The notes under the pieces are model-generated. The model saw only the letters and a program-made list of their open reading frames with translations. It had not been told where the DNA came from and ran no database searches. Shown here one piece after another: positions 25,413 through 33,898 of a stretch of 47,594 bases of DNA (position 1 is its first letter; each line of letters begins with the position of its first letter). A program made the translations under genes and the position numbers. Source of the DNA: an uncultured Prevotellaceae bacterium (GTDB taxonomy: Bacteria > Bacteroidota > Bacteroidia > Bacteroidales > Bacteroidaceae); the NCBI GenBank assembly GCA_946184125.1, contig CAMHEL010000012.1, forward strand, positions 1-47,594. The letters run 5' to 3'.

Positions 25413-26969
25413 ATGAGAAAATTTACAAAAGGTTTGTTAATGACGATTGCCGCTTCGGCAATTAGCCTTGGTGCATTCGCTCAGAGCGAGGCATTCAGCG
25501 GCTACTTCCGCGTGATCAACGCCGGCTACCTGAACAATGGCGGCAAGGGCGTTGTGACAGTGTCATCCCCCTCTACCGCACAGCCCACGGCTACCATGGA
25601 GGAGGCTATCTTCGACCCCGGTACAGTGATGTACATCAACGCTGAGCAGGTTGGCAACAGAGCCGAGACCAGCGCTCCCTACATCAACATCAGCCCCAAT
25701 GACCTCGAGGTCACTCTTCTCCGCTCGCAGGCTGTCGACGCAGCTCAGGCTGTGTATGGTGAAGTTGTCAACGACGTGAAGGAGTTGTTCGCCACTGCCA
25801 TTACGAAATTCGGTCTGGATGAAGCTACTCAGGCACAGGTACTTGAGGACATGTTCGTCAACATGAAGATGTACCTTGAGCCCAACGAAGACGGCACTTG
25901 GTATCTGAAGAGCTCGACTCCCGACCTCACTCCTCTTGCTAATGCCATCGGCATGGACCCCAAGGAGTACACTCCTGACCTGATGGTTGCCTTTATCATC
26001 AACAAGCTCCGCGCTGAGGGACAGGAAGAAGCAGCTGCTCAGTTCGAATACTTCACCGCACGTATCCACATGAGCCACACCTACTACCTCATCGGTGGCG
26101 AGGTGAAGACCCCCATTACCGACAAGAACTTGACCGAGCAGGCACACGACGCAGGCACTGAGCCCTTCATCGGCTTCGCCAACAACACCAACTACGGTGC
26201 TGGCAGCGGTCTGTATCCTGAGATCCAGGTTGCCGGCGACTATGCCAAGTGGATCCTCGTTCCCGTTGACGCACAGAACCCGTTCAAGGTAGAGGCTTCC
26301 CTCGAGGGCTTCCAGGACAAGCACCACTACACCACTGGTTACTTCGACTTCCCCTTCACCTATTCTGGTCAGACCAAGGCCTACAAGATTGTTGAGCAGC
26401 CCGTGCTCGGCGAGTTCAAGACCGCTGACGATGGTTCAAATCCCGTGGCTTACGTGACTCTCGAGGAGTGCGGTGGCACCGTTGCTGCCCACACCCCCGT
26501 CATCATCGAGACCGCTCTCCCCACCACCGCAGTGCTGACTCCGGAGGGTGAGCCCGCTGACGAAGGCGACGCCACCATCATGAAGGGTATCTTCTTCCCC
26601 CAGGACTTCAACGACACTGGCGACCTCGACGCTGATGAATTCGAATACTTTGCAATGCCTCTCGGCGACTCAGAATTCATCGCAAGGAAGCTCATCCGCG
26701 TCTTCAACACTGGCAAGCAGAGCGTCAACCCCCTCGGCTTCTTCAAGTTCAACGGCACCACCATCAAGGCCAACAAGGGCTTCATCGTTCTTAGCGAGGA
26801 ATTGGCAAACGCCAACGTCGCCATCGTCGACGCACAGACCTATGCCGACGGCATCAGCGAGATTGCTACCGAGACCAAGAGCAACGTCGTCTACGACATC
26901 CAGGGCCGCATCGTCGCCAACCCGACCAAGGGTCTCTACATCGTGAACGGCAAGAAAGTCATCAAATAA
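25413..26969 (+). CDS. Exported Prevotella-type protein with Por-like C-terminal segment, copy 2
   Basis: This is the second copy of the 518-residue exported protein, same signal peptide, same Por-like end, no amino-acid difference from 23332-24888 that I can find. Here no methionine precedes MRKFTKG in frame close by, which fixes the start for both copies. The gene again has a consensus promoter and a 58-residue peptide gene 22 bases after its stop. Because silent sites also look unchanged while flanks differ, the copies have been duplicated or homogenised very recently. The possibility that the assembler created the second copy should be kept in mind, although different promoter leaders and terminators argue against a simple error. 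Confidence 0.8.
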   Translation: MRKFTKGLLMTIAASAISLGAFAQSEAFSGYFRVINAGYLNNGGKGVVTVSSPSTAQPTATMEEAIFDPGTVMYINAEQVGNRAETSAPYINISPNDLEVTLLRSQAVDAAQAVYGEVVNDVKELFATAITKFGLDEATQAQVLEDMFVNMKMYLEPNEDGTWYLKSSTPDLTPLANAIGMDPKEYTPDLMVAFIINKLRAEGQEEAAAQFEYFTARIHMSHTYYLIGGEVKTPITDKNLTEQAHDAGTEPFIGFANNTNYGAGSGLYPEIQVAGDYAKWILVPVDAQNPFKVEASLEGFQDKHHYTTGYFDFPFTYSGQTKAYKIVEQPVLGEFKTADDGSNPVAYVTLEECGGTVAAHTPVIIETALPTTAVLTPEGEPADEGDATIMKGIFFPQDFNDTGDLDADEFEYFAMPLGDSEFIARKLIRVFNTGKQSVNPLGFFKFNGTTIKANKGFIVLSEELANANVAIVDAQTYADGISEIATETKSNVVYDIQGRIVANPTKGLYIVNGKKVIK

Positions 26970-26991
26970 CATTAAACGCATTTACTGAATT

Positions 26992-27168
26992 ATGAAGAAA
27001 CAATATACAAGCCCGGTTTGCAAGGTCATGACCTTGAGCCTGAAGCACAATGTGCTCAATGAGCTTCTCGGAAACGTCTCATTCGTGCCCGTCGGTGATA
27101 TCGAGGGTGACGGCCAGTACGAGGATGCAGTTGGTGACATGTTCAGCAACAAGAGCGTTTGGGAGTAA
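26992..27168 (+). CDS. 58-residue MKKxYxxP/KSVW peptide, copy 2
   Basis: Identical to the peptide at 24911-25087 and placed in the same way, 22 bases after the exported-protein gene. A separate, differently looped terminator follows. Retention of the peptide in a unit bounded exactly by the first start codon and the peptide stop suggests that the exported protein and the peptide are one functional pair. Confidence 0.7.
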   Translation: MKKQYTSPVCKVMTLSLKHNVLNELLGNVSFVPVGDIEGDGQYEDAVGDMFSNKSVWE

Positions 27169-27193
27169 TAAAAGACTCTAAACAATCCTACTA

Positions 27194-27230
27194 TAAAAAA
27201 GGTGGTGAGCATGGCTCACCACCTTTTTTA
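27194..27230. terminator. Intrinsic terminator of duplicated unit, copy 2
   Basis: TAAAAAAGGTGGTGAGC (27194-27210) pairs perfectly with GCTCACCACCTTTTTTA (27214-27230) around a three-base loop. The core matches the copy 1 terminator. Confidence 0.9.
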
Positions 27231-27240
27231 GACGAGGAGG

Positions 27241-27475
27241 CGTTAGGCGTTAGACTTTAGACTTTAGACTCTAGACTCTAGACTTTAGACTTTAGACTCT
27301 AGACTTTAGACTATAGATTCCGACGGCCGAGATCGGCCATCGATGGGGATTTAGACGATGTCCATAGTCCGAATCCTCCTAATCATACGTCTAAACTCCC
27401 AAACTCCTAAACTCCTAAACTCCCTCAAAAAAAATCTCCTTCAAAAAACTCTCCCTCAAAAAAACTCCTAAAAAA
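27241..27475. repeat. Composite low-complexity repeat, copy 3
   Basis: About ten TTAGACTTTAGAC / CTAGACTC units (27241-27318) are followed by a palindromic GGCCGAGATCGGCC at 27325-27338. Next come the anchor AATCATACGTCTAAACTCC at 27381-27399, CTCCTAAACTCC units, and CTCCCTCAAAAAAA units up to the next gene. This fills the gap before the DUF4105 gene, and no promoter is evident there. Confidence 0.85.
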
Positions 27476-27483
27476 ACATATCC

Positions 27484-28671
27484 ATGCCCAAACGCCTATT
27501 ATTCCTGTTGGCCCTGCTCCCATGCTTCATTTCGGTGCATGGCAAGGATGGTTATGTACTCCAGCCCGACAGCAGCAATTTCGTCATCGCCAGTTTGGTG
27601 ACCGCCACCCCATCCGATGCCATTTACTCCTCACTCGGGCACTGCGCCCTCCGCATGGAGTGCCCCACAGCCGGCCTCGATTATTGTTTCTCGCTTGAGA
27701 TGGCCGCAGAGGCGAAGCATTATGCGCAGTTTTTCGCCGGAGACCTGAAAGTGGCTGTCGTGGCCGTTCCCACCGCCGAGTTCATGAAAGTCTATAGCAG
27801 CGAGGGACGTGGCATGACCCAGTATGAGCTCAATCTGACCCATCACGAGAAGCAGAATCTGTGGCGCCTTCTCGACGAGGAGTTGATGAAGCCCCCCCAT
27901 CTGACGTTCAATTTCCTCAACACCAACTGCGTGATGATGGCCATCACAATGATAGAGAACTGCCTCATCGGTGAGCGTTTGGACTTCGGACAATTGCCCG
28001 CCGCCTTGCAGTTGGACAACGGCGACCTCATCCGCTATCACTCTCAAGCGACGCCCTGGGCACAGTTTCTCTACATCACCCTCAGCGGTTCTGCCTGCGA
28101 CGGTCACTACGCCACCGAATACCGCCTCTCGCCCAAGATGATTGTCGAAGTGCTCGAACAGTCGGTCATCAGAGGCGACAGCACTGCTGCTCGGCCCGCC
28201 CTGACCGGCACCCGCACGCAGTTGCTTCCAGTGGTCACCCCTCTCACCCCCTCTCGCACCACCCCCACCATCCTCTTCGGCAGTCTCCTGGCTCTCGTCA
28301 TCCTTATCACCGCCGCCGAATGGCTGTTCCACGCACGCCGCACGGCCAAGGTCCTCGATATCATCCTACTCACACTACAGACCATCGCCGGCATCATCCT
28401 GTTCTACACCTCTGCCGTCGCCTGTCTCTTCGGCACACACTGGAACTGGTATCTCATCATCGCCAACCCCATCCCTATTCTGTGCTGGCTCCTTTTCCGG
28501 CGCAAGCCATGGTATCCGAAGCTGTACCTGCTCTACACCATTGTGCTCGTCGGCTTCATCCTCGCCACTCCCCTCTCATCGCAGCTCGACCTTCCCCACC
28601 AACTTATCACAGCGAGTTTTGCCGTTCGTACACTCAGCCACTACATGAGATGGAAGAGACAAACAAATTAG
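27484..28671 (+). CDS. DUF4105 (Lnb N-terminal-like) membrane protein
   Basis: The 395-residue protein has a signal peptide (LLFLLALLPCFISVHG) and a periplasmic domain (about 30-230). Conserved features there are YSSLGHCALRM with a histidine and FNFLNTNCVMM with a cysteine, the probable catalytic pair of the Lnb/DUF4105 fold. Four or five C-terminal membrane helices follow (about 260-390). In Enterococcus, Lnb transfers an acyl chain on lipoproteins. Bacteroidetes DUF4105 proteins share the His/Cys arrangement, and a lipoprotein-modifying role would be an inference. It has no close operon partner and lies behind 240 bases of repeats. Confidence 0.72.
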   Translation: MPKRLLFLLALLPCFISVHGKDGYVLQPDSSNFVIASLVTATPSDAIYSSLGHCALRMECPTAGLDYCFSLEMAAEAKHYAQFFAGDLKVAVVAVPTAEFMKVYSSEGRGMTQYELNLTHHEKQNLWRLLDEELMKPPHLTFNFLNTNCVMMAITMIENCLIGERLDFGQLPAALQLDNGDLIRYHSQATPWAQFLYITLSGSACDGHYATEYRLSPKMIVEVLEQSVIRGDSTAARPALTGTRTQLLPVVTPLTPSRTTPTILFGSLLALVILITAAEWLFHARRTAKVLDIILLTLQTIAGIILFYTSAVACLFGTHWNWYLIIANPIPILCWLLFRRKPWYPKLYLLYTIVLVGFILATPLSSQLDLPHQLITASFAVRTLSHYMRWKRQTN

Positions 28672-28725
28672 CCTTCGGCCAAAGTTAATAAACCCAAAAG
28701 ACTTCCTCAAGTCAAGCATTTTTCG

Positions 28726-28733
28726 TACCTTTG
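28726..28733 (+). promoter_or_regulatory. -7 element for the dockerin protein gene
   Basis: TACCTTTG followed by CAG fits the consensus. No TTTG is found at the expected -33 place, so recognition may need an activator. The leader is about 40 bases. Confidence 0.6.
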
Positions 28734-28779
28734 CAGCCAAATTGCAAGCAATCATCTATATAAGAATCATCATATTACA

Positions 28780-30609
28780 ATGAGCAGGAAAATCATCCTT
28801 TTGTTTACGCTAATTGCCACCAGCATCATGCCAGTTGTGGCAGGTCCTACGTTCTACTACAAGTTCGTAGCCGATGCGACCCCTACAGGCCAGGGAAAAG
28901 TCTATGTATCCAACGAGGATGCGACCACCGACAACATGAAATATTATGACCACTACGGTACCCCTGTCTTCACCCAGTCGACACAGAGCGAGGTGGAGGC
29001 CGTGACGGTGACCGCCTTCCTCTTTGCCCAACCCAGCGACGGTTATATGTTCACCCACTGGAGCCGTGTCTATGAGGACGGCAAGGAAGTGGAGTTCAGC
29101 AATGCCAAGAACTGCACCGACTTGGTGACGACTACAGCCACGACACGTCAGGAAGCCACCGTGACCAATTACAAGGCCCATTTTGCCAAAATAGGATTGG
29201 TTCACCCTGTCTCCTCCGACGAGGAATTAGGCACCGTCTATATCGATGTCCCCTCCAACAAAGTGGGCGATGTGGTGACGTTGACCACCATCCCCGATAT
29301 GTTCAACGGCGTTTTCAAGGGGTGGCAGCGCAACAACTCCACCCGCCTTATTCCCGACAACCCCTTGAAACTCACCGTGTCGGATGCCAACAAAGGCATT
29401 TACACCGCAGTCTATGAATCGAAGAATACCCCCACAAAAGGTCAATATGTCTTCCTCGAGAATTTGGAATCGAAGACCTACTTAGGTGTCTGCGGCAGTT
29501 CAGAGAACACCCTTGAGAACGAGCAACGCTATTTCAAGAACTCACTTTTCCTTGTGAGCAAGAACAATGCCGAAGTGCACTCCATGCCTTCGCTTATCAT
29601 CAGGCTCAAGGGCAATCCAACGGGCACAGCCGGCCTGAGTCATGTGGAAATGACCGCCCAGGGAATGTCCACCTACAAAATCAGCAATGAATACTTCCGC
29701 GTGGAGAAATATCTGGATAACGACTATTTCATCTTCGGCATCCACAATGGCTTCAGCGGCTACATCAAGGACAACGGCGGCGACAAATACTATATGGAGT
29801 GTGTGGGCAATGTCCACAGCCCGAGTCTTTACAACCGTGGCAACGACAACCCCCGCTACCGCTGGGCCTTCCACATCATCGACGAGGAGAACTTCGACGA
29901 GAACTATTTCGGAGCCAAGCCTTCAGCCAAGACGACTCAGGACGGCAAGTACTACACCACGATGTACACCTCCTTCCCCTACCAATGCCGTGACGGAGTG
30001 AAGGCCTACGTTATCGACCAGATTATGTCGAACGGCAAAGCCCACTTGGTACCCCTTCGTGAGAACATCGTCCCTCCCTACACCGCGGTCATACTGGAGT
30101 GCCTCACTACCGAGCCCATCACCAACCGCCTCATGCCGTTGCTGGAGGACGTATCCCCCATCGGCACGACCAACCTTCTGAAAGGCGAGCTCTGGCTCAA
30201 TGATGAGAGCGGCGACGAAGCCAACTACCGCACGCTGTTCGACCCGAGCACGATGCGTGTGCTGAGCAACGGCAAGGCCGTCTTTGCAAGCACCAACAAC
30301 CTCGACCCTCACCAGAAAAAAAACCGCCTTACCTATATCGCCAACAACACCTGCTACCTCGATGTGAGCGGTGTTGCCAATCCCAAGAAGGAAATCGAGT
30401 TCACCACCGAGGAGGCCCTGTCGAAACTGCTGGGCGATGCCAATGGCGACGGCAAAGTCGATGTGGTTGATGTCATGCACTGCGTGAGCTACGTGCTTCA
30501 CAAGGAACTCAAGGTATTCATCTTCAATAATGCCGACACCGACAAGAACGGCCTCATCAACGTGACCGACATCATGTGGATTGTCAACTATATCCTGCAC
30601 CGCAATTGA
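28780..30609 (+). CDS. Exported protein with C-terminal dockerin type I-like domain
   Basis: The 609-residue protein has a signal peptide (KIILLFTLIATSIMPVVAG) and a beta-rich module with HWSRVYEDGKEVEF- and FKGWQRNNST-type strands (about 80-210), like the InlB B-repeat/Listeria-Bacteroides fold. A long middle follows. The last 60 residues contain two calcium-binding dockerin repeats: GDANGDGKVDVVDVMHCVSY and NADTDKNGLINVTDIMWIVN. In Prevotella, dockerin-like ends are common on exported proteins without any cellulosome and are of unclear use. Part of the region before the dockerin (KGELWLNDES, then STMRVLSNGKAVF) resembles in layout the 380-480 region of the duplicated 518-residue protein, so the two may share a module. 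A 59-residue peptide gene lies 221 bases downstream. Confidence 0.78.
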   Translation: MSRKIILLFTLIATSIMPVVAGPTFYYKFVADATPTGQGKVYVSNEDATTDNMKYYDHYGTPVFTQSTQSEVEAVTVTAFLFAQPSDGYMFTHWSRVYEDGKEVEFSNAKNCTDLVTTTATTRQEATVTNYKAHFAKIGLVHPVSSDEELGTVYIDVPSNKVGDVVTLTTIPDMFNGVFKGWQRNNSTRLIPDNPLKLTVSDANKGIYTAVYESKNTPTKGQYVFLENLESKTYLGVCGSSENTLENEQRYFKNSLFLVSKNNAEVHSMPSLIIRLKGNPTGTAGLSHVEMTAQGMSTYKISNEYFRVEKYLDNDYFIFGIHNGFSGYIKDNGGDKYYMECVGNVHSPSLYNRGNDNPRYRWAFHIIDEENFDENYFGAKPSAKTTQDGKYYTTMYTSFPYQCRDGVKAYVIDQIMSNGKAHLVPLRENIVPPYTAVILECLTTEPITNRLMPLLEDVSPIGTTNLLKGELWLNDESGDEANYRTLFDPSTMRVLSNGKAVFASTNNLDPHQKKNRLTYIANNTCYLDVSGVANPKKEIEFTTEEALSKLLGDANGDGKVDVVDVMHCVSYVLHKELKVFIFNNADTDKNGLINVTDIMWIVNYILHRN

Positions 30610-30701
30610 TGCTAAATCAGCATTGAATTTGTCACAAGTAGTCTTCAGAAGCCACAAAAAAGAAAAAAATCACGTTTTTGAGCAAAATTAATCGACAATT
30701 C

Positions 30702-30732
30702 TTTGCAGCAAACGTAATTTTTCTTAAATTTG
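30702..30732 (+). promoter_or_regulatory. Promoter for the 59-residue peptide
   Basis: TTTG at 30702-30705 and TAAATTTG at 30725-30732, spacing 19, nearly identical in layout to the promoters at 23154 and 25306. It shows that this peptide can be transcribed on its own. The leader is about 90 bases. Confidence 0.82.
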
Positions 30733-30830
30733 CAGAGCAAAACGACAATAGAAACGAGAAACGAGGTCACCATTTCACGAAACGACATATATAACAACAG
30801 GAACATACAACAATTAATAGAATATTCGTC

Positions 30831-31010
30831 ATGAAAAAGATTTATTCGACACCCGAATCACGGTTCGTGAACATCAATTTTAGCGGCTCCCTCCTGAATC
30901 CCCCCATTGAGCATTCTGAGAGCAATGAGAGCCGTGTATGGGACGAGGACAGCGACCGCCTTCCGACCGCCAAGAGCGTCTGGGGCGATGAAGAAGAGGA
31001 AGTCCAGTAA
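30831..31010 (+). CDS. 59-residue MKKxYxxP/KSVW peptide with own promoter
   Basis: The short frame reads MKKIYSTPES at the start, has GSLLNPP in the middle, then a Ser/Asp/Glu-rich part, and ends AKSVWGDEEEEVQ. It matches the 58-residue peptides of the duplicated unit in the MKKxYxxP start, in LL near residue 21 and in KSVW near the end, while the middle is unrelated. A consensus promoter precedes it and a long hairpin follows, so it is a complete transcription unit. There is no signal peptide. The conserved ends with variable middle suggest a leader/recognition arrangement, which is inference. Confidence 0.72.
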   Translation: MKKIYSTPESRFVNINFSGSLLNPPIEHSESNESRVWDEDSDRLPTAKSVWGDEEEEVQ

Positions 31011-31019
31011 TCCCCTTAA

Positions 31020-31062
31020 CATTGTGAGGGCGACAGCATCAGATGCCATCGCCCTCACAATG
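31020..31062. terminator. Long hairpin between peptide gene and menE
   Basis: CATTGTGAGGGCGA (31020-31033) pairs perfectly with TCGCCCTCACAATG (31049-31062) with a 15-base loop. It separates the convergent peptide and menE genes. No T-run follows, so termination would be weak or of another kind. Confidence 0.65.
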
Positions 31063-31077
31063 TTCTGCCACATCACA

Positions 31078-32037
31078 TCATTGTATAAGCCGAAGCGGTT
31101 TACCTGTGGCAGTCCTTGGTAGTTGGGTTACTATCAAGATTTTACGTGGAACCCAATATTTGGGGAGAACGCGCTGAGCGATTTCCTCCCATTTTTTGTT
31201 ATCCCCTCCCTCCACTACCAGCACAGCGATTTCTCCATATTTCTCATCTTTTTCCTTGGCGATGAGAAAGGGAAAGGGGATATAAGGTCTTAGTTTGTCC
31301 TCCACTTCCTCTGCCTGCAACTTGATTCCCCCGCTGCAGATGACATGGTCTTTTCTGCCCACGACCCTGAAGCGTCTTCCGTCGTCGTGGAAGGAGACGA
31401 TATCGTTTGTTTCAAGGCGCTGTGTGCAAATGCGGGGAGCCTCTATCACCAGGCACTCCTCCTCGTTCTGCGAGAGTGCGACACCCGGCAACGGTTCATA
31501 CCACGGTGATGCCTGTTCGCCATTGATGCGCCTCATGGCAATGTGCGAGAGCGTCTCTGTCATGCCGTAGGTGCCCCACACGGCATTCGGGAAGGAGGCC
31601 AGTTGCCGCTCCAGTCTGTCGTCCACCGCACCGCCACCAATGATGAGATGCCTCACCTCGCGCAGTTTCTGGCGCTCACGCTCCACCTGGAGTGTGTTAT
31701 ACACCTGCAAGGGCACCATGGCAGCGAAATCGATAGTCTCCCCCTCAAGGCCAGGGTCGGCCAAGGGATGTCCGGAAGGTTTCACATCAATCAGCCGCAG
31801 TTCTCCGACAATCGCCCTGACCACCATCATCTTTCCTGCGATGAAGTCGAGCGGCATGCAAAGCAATGCAGTGTCACCAGGCTGAAGTCCGAGGAAGCGA
31901 AGCGTCATCCTGGCACTCTCCTCCATCCGCTTTTTCTCGGCGAGCATCAACTTGGGCTTTCCCGTCGAGCCACTGGTATGCACCCTCACGGTAGGCTCAC
32001 TGCTCCACCATTCGCTGTAGAACTCATCAAGTGTCAT
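31078..32037 (-). CDS. menE: o-Succinylbenzoate-CoA ligase (short form)
   Basis: MenE adenylates o-succinylbenzoate and joins it to CoA in menaquinone synthesis. The 319-residue protein starts almost directly at the adenylate-forming P-loop (VHTSGSTGKPKLM, about 18-30). It has WGTYGMTETLSHIA, the hinge VVGRKDHVICSGGIKLQAEE and the catalytic-lysine segment PRTATGKPLR at the C-terminus. Usual MenE proteins are 450-490 residues, so about 100 N-terminal and some other residues are absent. This compact form is also what I recall from Bacteroidetes and is probably active. The start overlaps menC by four bases. It is the last gene of the men operon. Confidence 0.9.
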   Translation of the reverse strand: MTLDEFYSEWWSSEPTVRVHTSGSTGKPKLMLAEKKRMEESARMTLRFLGLQPGDTALLCMPLDFIAGKMMVVRAIVGELRLIDVKPSGHPLADPGLEGETIDFAAMVPLQVYNTLQVERERQKLREVRHLIIGGGAVDDRLERQLASFPNAVWGTYGMTETLSHIAMRRINGEQASPWYEPLPGVALSQNEEECLVIEAPRICTQRLETNDIVSFHDDGRRFRVVGRKDHVICSGGIKLQAEEVEDKLRPYIPFPFLIAKEKDEKYGEIAVLVVEGGDNKKWEEIAQRVLPKYWVPRKILIVTQLPRTATGKPLRLIQ

Positions 32038-33080
32038 GTGGCATGATGCTTGGGGTGATAGACGAGTTTGTCGGCCTCGATGCTGATGGGACTCTCCACA
32101 TTGTCGGTGAAGAGGAGTCCTGTGCCGAGTCCCTGTGGCATGGGTGTGGGACAGCCATAGACATGTGCGGCGAATTGGGCGATGGCATTGAGCCCCACAT
32201 TACTTTCAAGGGCACTTGTCACCCATGAGCCGATATTTCTTTGTTCAGCCATGCCAATCCATTCACGTGCGCCGTGCATCCCTCCGTGCAGCGAAGGTTT
32301 GAGTATGATGTATGCCGGCTTGATTTCGTCGAGCAACTGGCACTTCATCCCGGCGATGTTCACCCCTATCAGTTCCTCATCAAGGGCGATGGGTATGGGC
32401 GAGCGCCTGCATAGCCCGGCCATCTCCCACCATTGCCCACGCCTTATGGGCTGTTCGATGGAATGTACCTGAAACGTCTCAAGACTTGCAAGTATTTTCA
32501 GCGCCTCATCAGGTTGGAAAGCGCCATTGGCATCGAGGCGCAGCTCCATCACCTGTGGTGAGAACCGCTTCCTCAGCCGCCTCATCAGGTCGAGCTCCTC
32601 ATCCAGTCCGATGGCTCCTATTTTCAGTTTCACACACGAGAATCCCTGCTCGACTTTCTCCTCCATGCGCCTGAGCATCTCATCGTGCCTTCCCATCCAC
32701 ACCAGTCCGTTGATGGGAATGCCCACCTCTCCTTTTGTGAATGGTGTGTCGAAAATCACCCCATTTTCGGCGTGGAGCATCATCAGTGCCGTCTCTATGC
32801 CAAAGAGCATCGACGGATAGGGCCTCATAAGCGCGTAGTCCACCCCACCCTTCCGCTCCACCAGCCGGCAGAGTGCCTCCAGCACATGGGCATAATCAGG
32901 CAAGTCGTCGCAGCTGAGCTGGGGAAGAGGGGCACACTCGCCCACGCCCACCTTTCCGGGCAGGGCGTCGTCGGTAGCAGTGACGAACCAGGAGCGCCTT
33001 GTGAGATAGACGCCCCTTGATGTGCCTGCCGGCTGTTTGAAATGAAAGAGCCGGCTGGAAACCTCCAGTCTGAGACTCAT
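32034..33080 (-). CDS. menC: o-Succinylbenzoate synthase
   Basis: MenC dehydrates SHCHC to o-succinylbenzoate. The 348-residue enolase-superfamily protein has the KxK base ([10 protein letters not shown]), the metal ligands in [16 protein letters not shown] and ALDEEL, and the second lysine in ILKPSLHGG, all in order. The N-terminal capping domain covers about 1-115. It is joined to menB and menE by ATGA overlaps. Dipeptide epimerases share this fold, but the operon context fixes the role. Confidence 0.93.
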   Translation of the reverse strand: MSLRLEVSSRLFHFKQPAGTSRGVYLTRRSWFVTATDDALPGKVGVGECAPLPQLSCDDLPDYAHVLEALCRLVERKGGVDYALMRPYPSMLFGIETALMMLHAENGVIFDTPFTKGEVGIPINGLVWMGRHDEMLRRMEEKVEQGFSCVKLKIGAIGLDEELDLMRRLRKRFSPQVMELRLDANGAFQPDEALKILASLETFQVHSIEQPIRRGQWWEMAGLCRRSPIPIALDEELIGVNIAGMKCQLLDEIKPAYIILKPSLHGGMHGAREWIGMAEQRNIGSWVTSALESNVGLNAIAQFAAHVYGCPTPMPQGLGTGLLFTDNVESPISIEADKLVYHPKHHAT

Positions 33081-33898
33081 GGCAAGTTGGGATACTGCGA
33101 GAAGTCGGGTTTCCGTTTCTCCAGGAACGCTTTACCACCCTCCTGCGCCTCATCGAGGAAATAATAGAGCATGGTGCAGTCGCCTGCCAGTTGCTGAATG
33201 CCCGCCTGCCCGTCGAGCTCGGCGTTGAGTCCGGCCTTGATCATGCGCAACGCGAGGGGACTTCTCTCCATCATGGTCTCAGCCCACTCCACGCACTCGT
33301 CCTCGAGTTTATCGAAAGGCACCACCTTGTTGACCATGCCCATTCGCTCAGCCTCCTGAGCGGTGTACTGCCGGCAGAGGAACCAGATCTCGCGTGCCTT
33401 TTTCTGTCCGACGATACGCGCGAGATAGGATGCGCCGAATCCCGCATCAAAAGACCCCACCTTGGGACCTGTCTGTCCGAAGATGGCATTCTCGCTGGCA
33501 ATGGTGAGGTCGCACACGAGGTGCAGCACATGCCCACCACCGATGGCATAGCCATTGACCATGGCGATGACAGGTTTGGGCAGCCTTCTGATTTGCATCT
33601 GCACATCGAGGACGCTGAGTCGTGGCACGCCCTCCTCGTCGACATATCCACCACGCCCTTTGACGTTCATGTCGCCGCCCGAGCAGAAAGCCTTGTCGCC
33701 CGCCCCGGTGAGGATGACCACATAGATGTCCTGTGCTTCACGGCAATAGGCGAAAGCCTGCGATAGTTCGAGGGTGGTACGGGGAGTGAAGGCGTTGCGG
33801 TAGCGAGGCCTGTTGATGGTGATTTTGGCAATACCGTTGTACTGTTCGAAAATCAGGTCCTGGAAATCCCTGATTTTTTTCCATTCTCTTTTATTCAT
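33077..33898 (-). CDS. menB: 1,4-Dihydroxy-2-naphthoyl-CoA synthase
   Basis: MenB cyclises o-succinylbenzoyl-CoA. The crotonase-fold protein is 273 residues, the family length, from the ATG at 33898. Diagnostic segments are [37 protein letters not shown] with the oxyanion [23 protein letters not shown] and [18 protein letters not shown] longer frame reading upstream to 34357 runs inside menD and is rejected. The start overlaps the menD stop by four bases. Confidence 0.96.
   Translation of the reverse strand: MNKREWKKIRDFQDLIFEQYNGIAKITINRPRYRNAFTPRTTLELSQAFAYCREAQDIYVVILTGAGDKAFCSGGDMNVKGRGGYVDEEGVPRLSVLDVQMQIRRLPKPVIAMVNGYAIGGGHVLHLVCDLTIASENAIFGQTGPKVGSFDAGFGASYLARIVGQKKAREIWFLCRQYTAQEAERMGMVNKVVPFDKLEDECVEWAETMMERSPLALRMIKAGLNAELDGQAGIQQLAGDCTMLYYFLDEAQEGGKAFLEKRKPDFSQYPNLP

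Larger units (their letters stand above)
25413..27173 (+). repeat. 1761-bp duplicated unit, copy 2
   Basis: Direct repeat of 23332-25092, in the same orientation and separated from it by 320 bases. No transposase, terminal inverted repeat or target-site duplication is visible at the ends, so this is a gene-unit duplication and not an insertion sequence. Confidence 0.95.

Noticed and set aside
23332..27173. Duplicated unit as an insertion sequence
   Set aside because: No transposase, terminal inverted repeats or target duplications. The ends coincide with gene boundaries.
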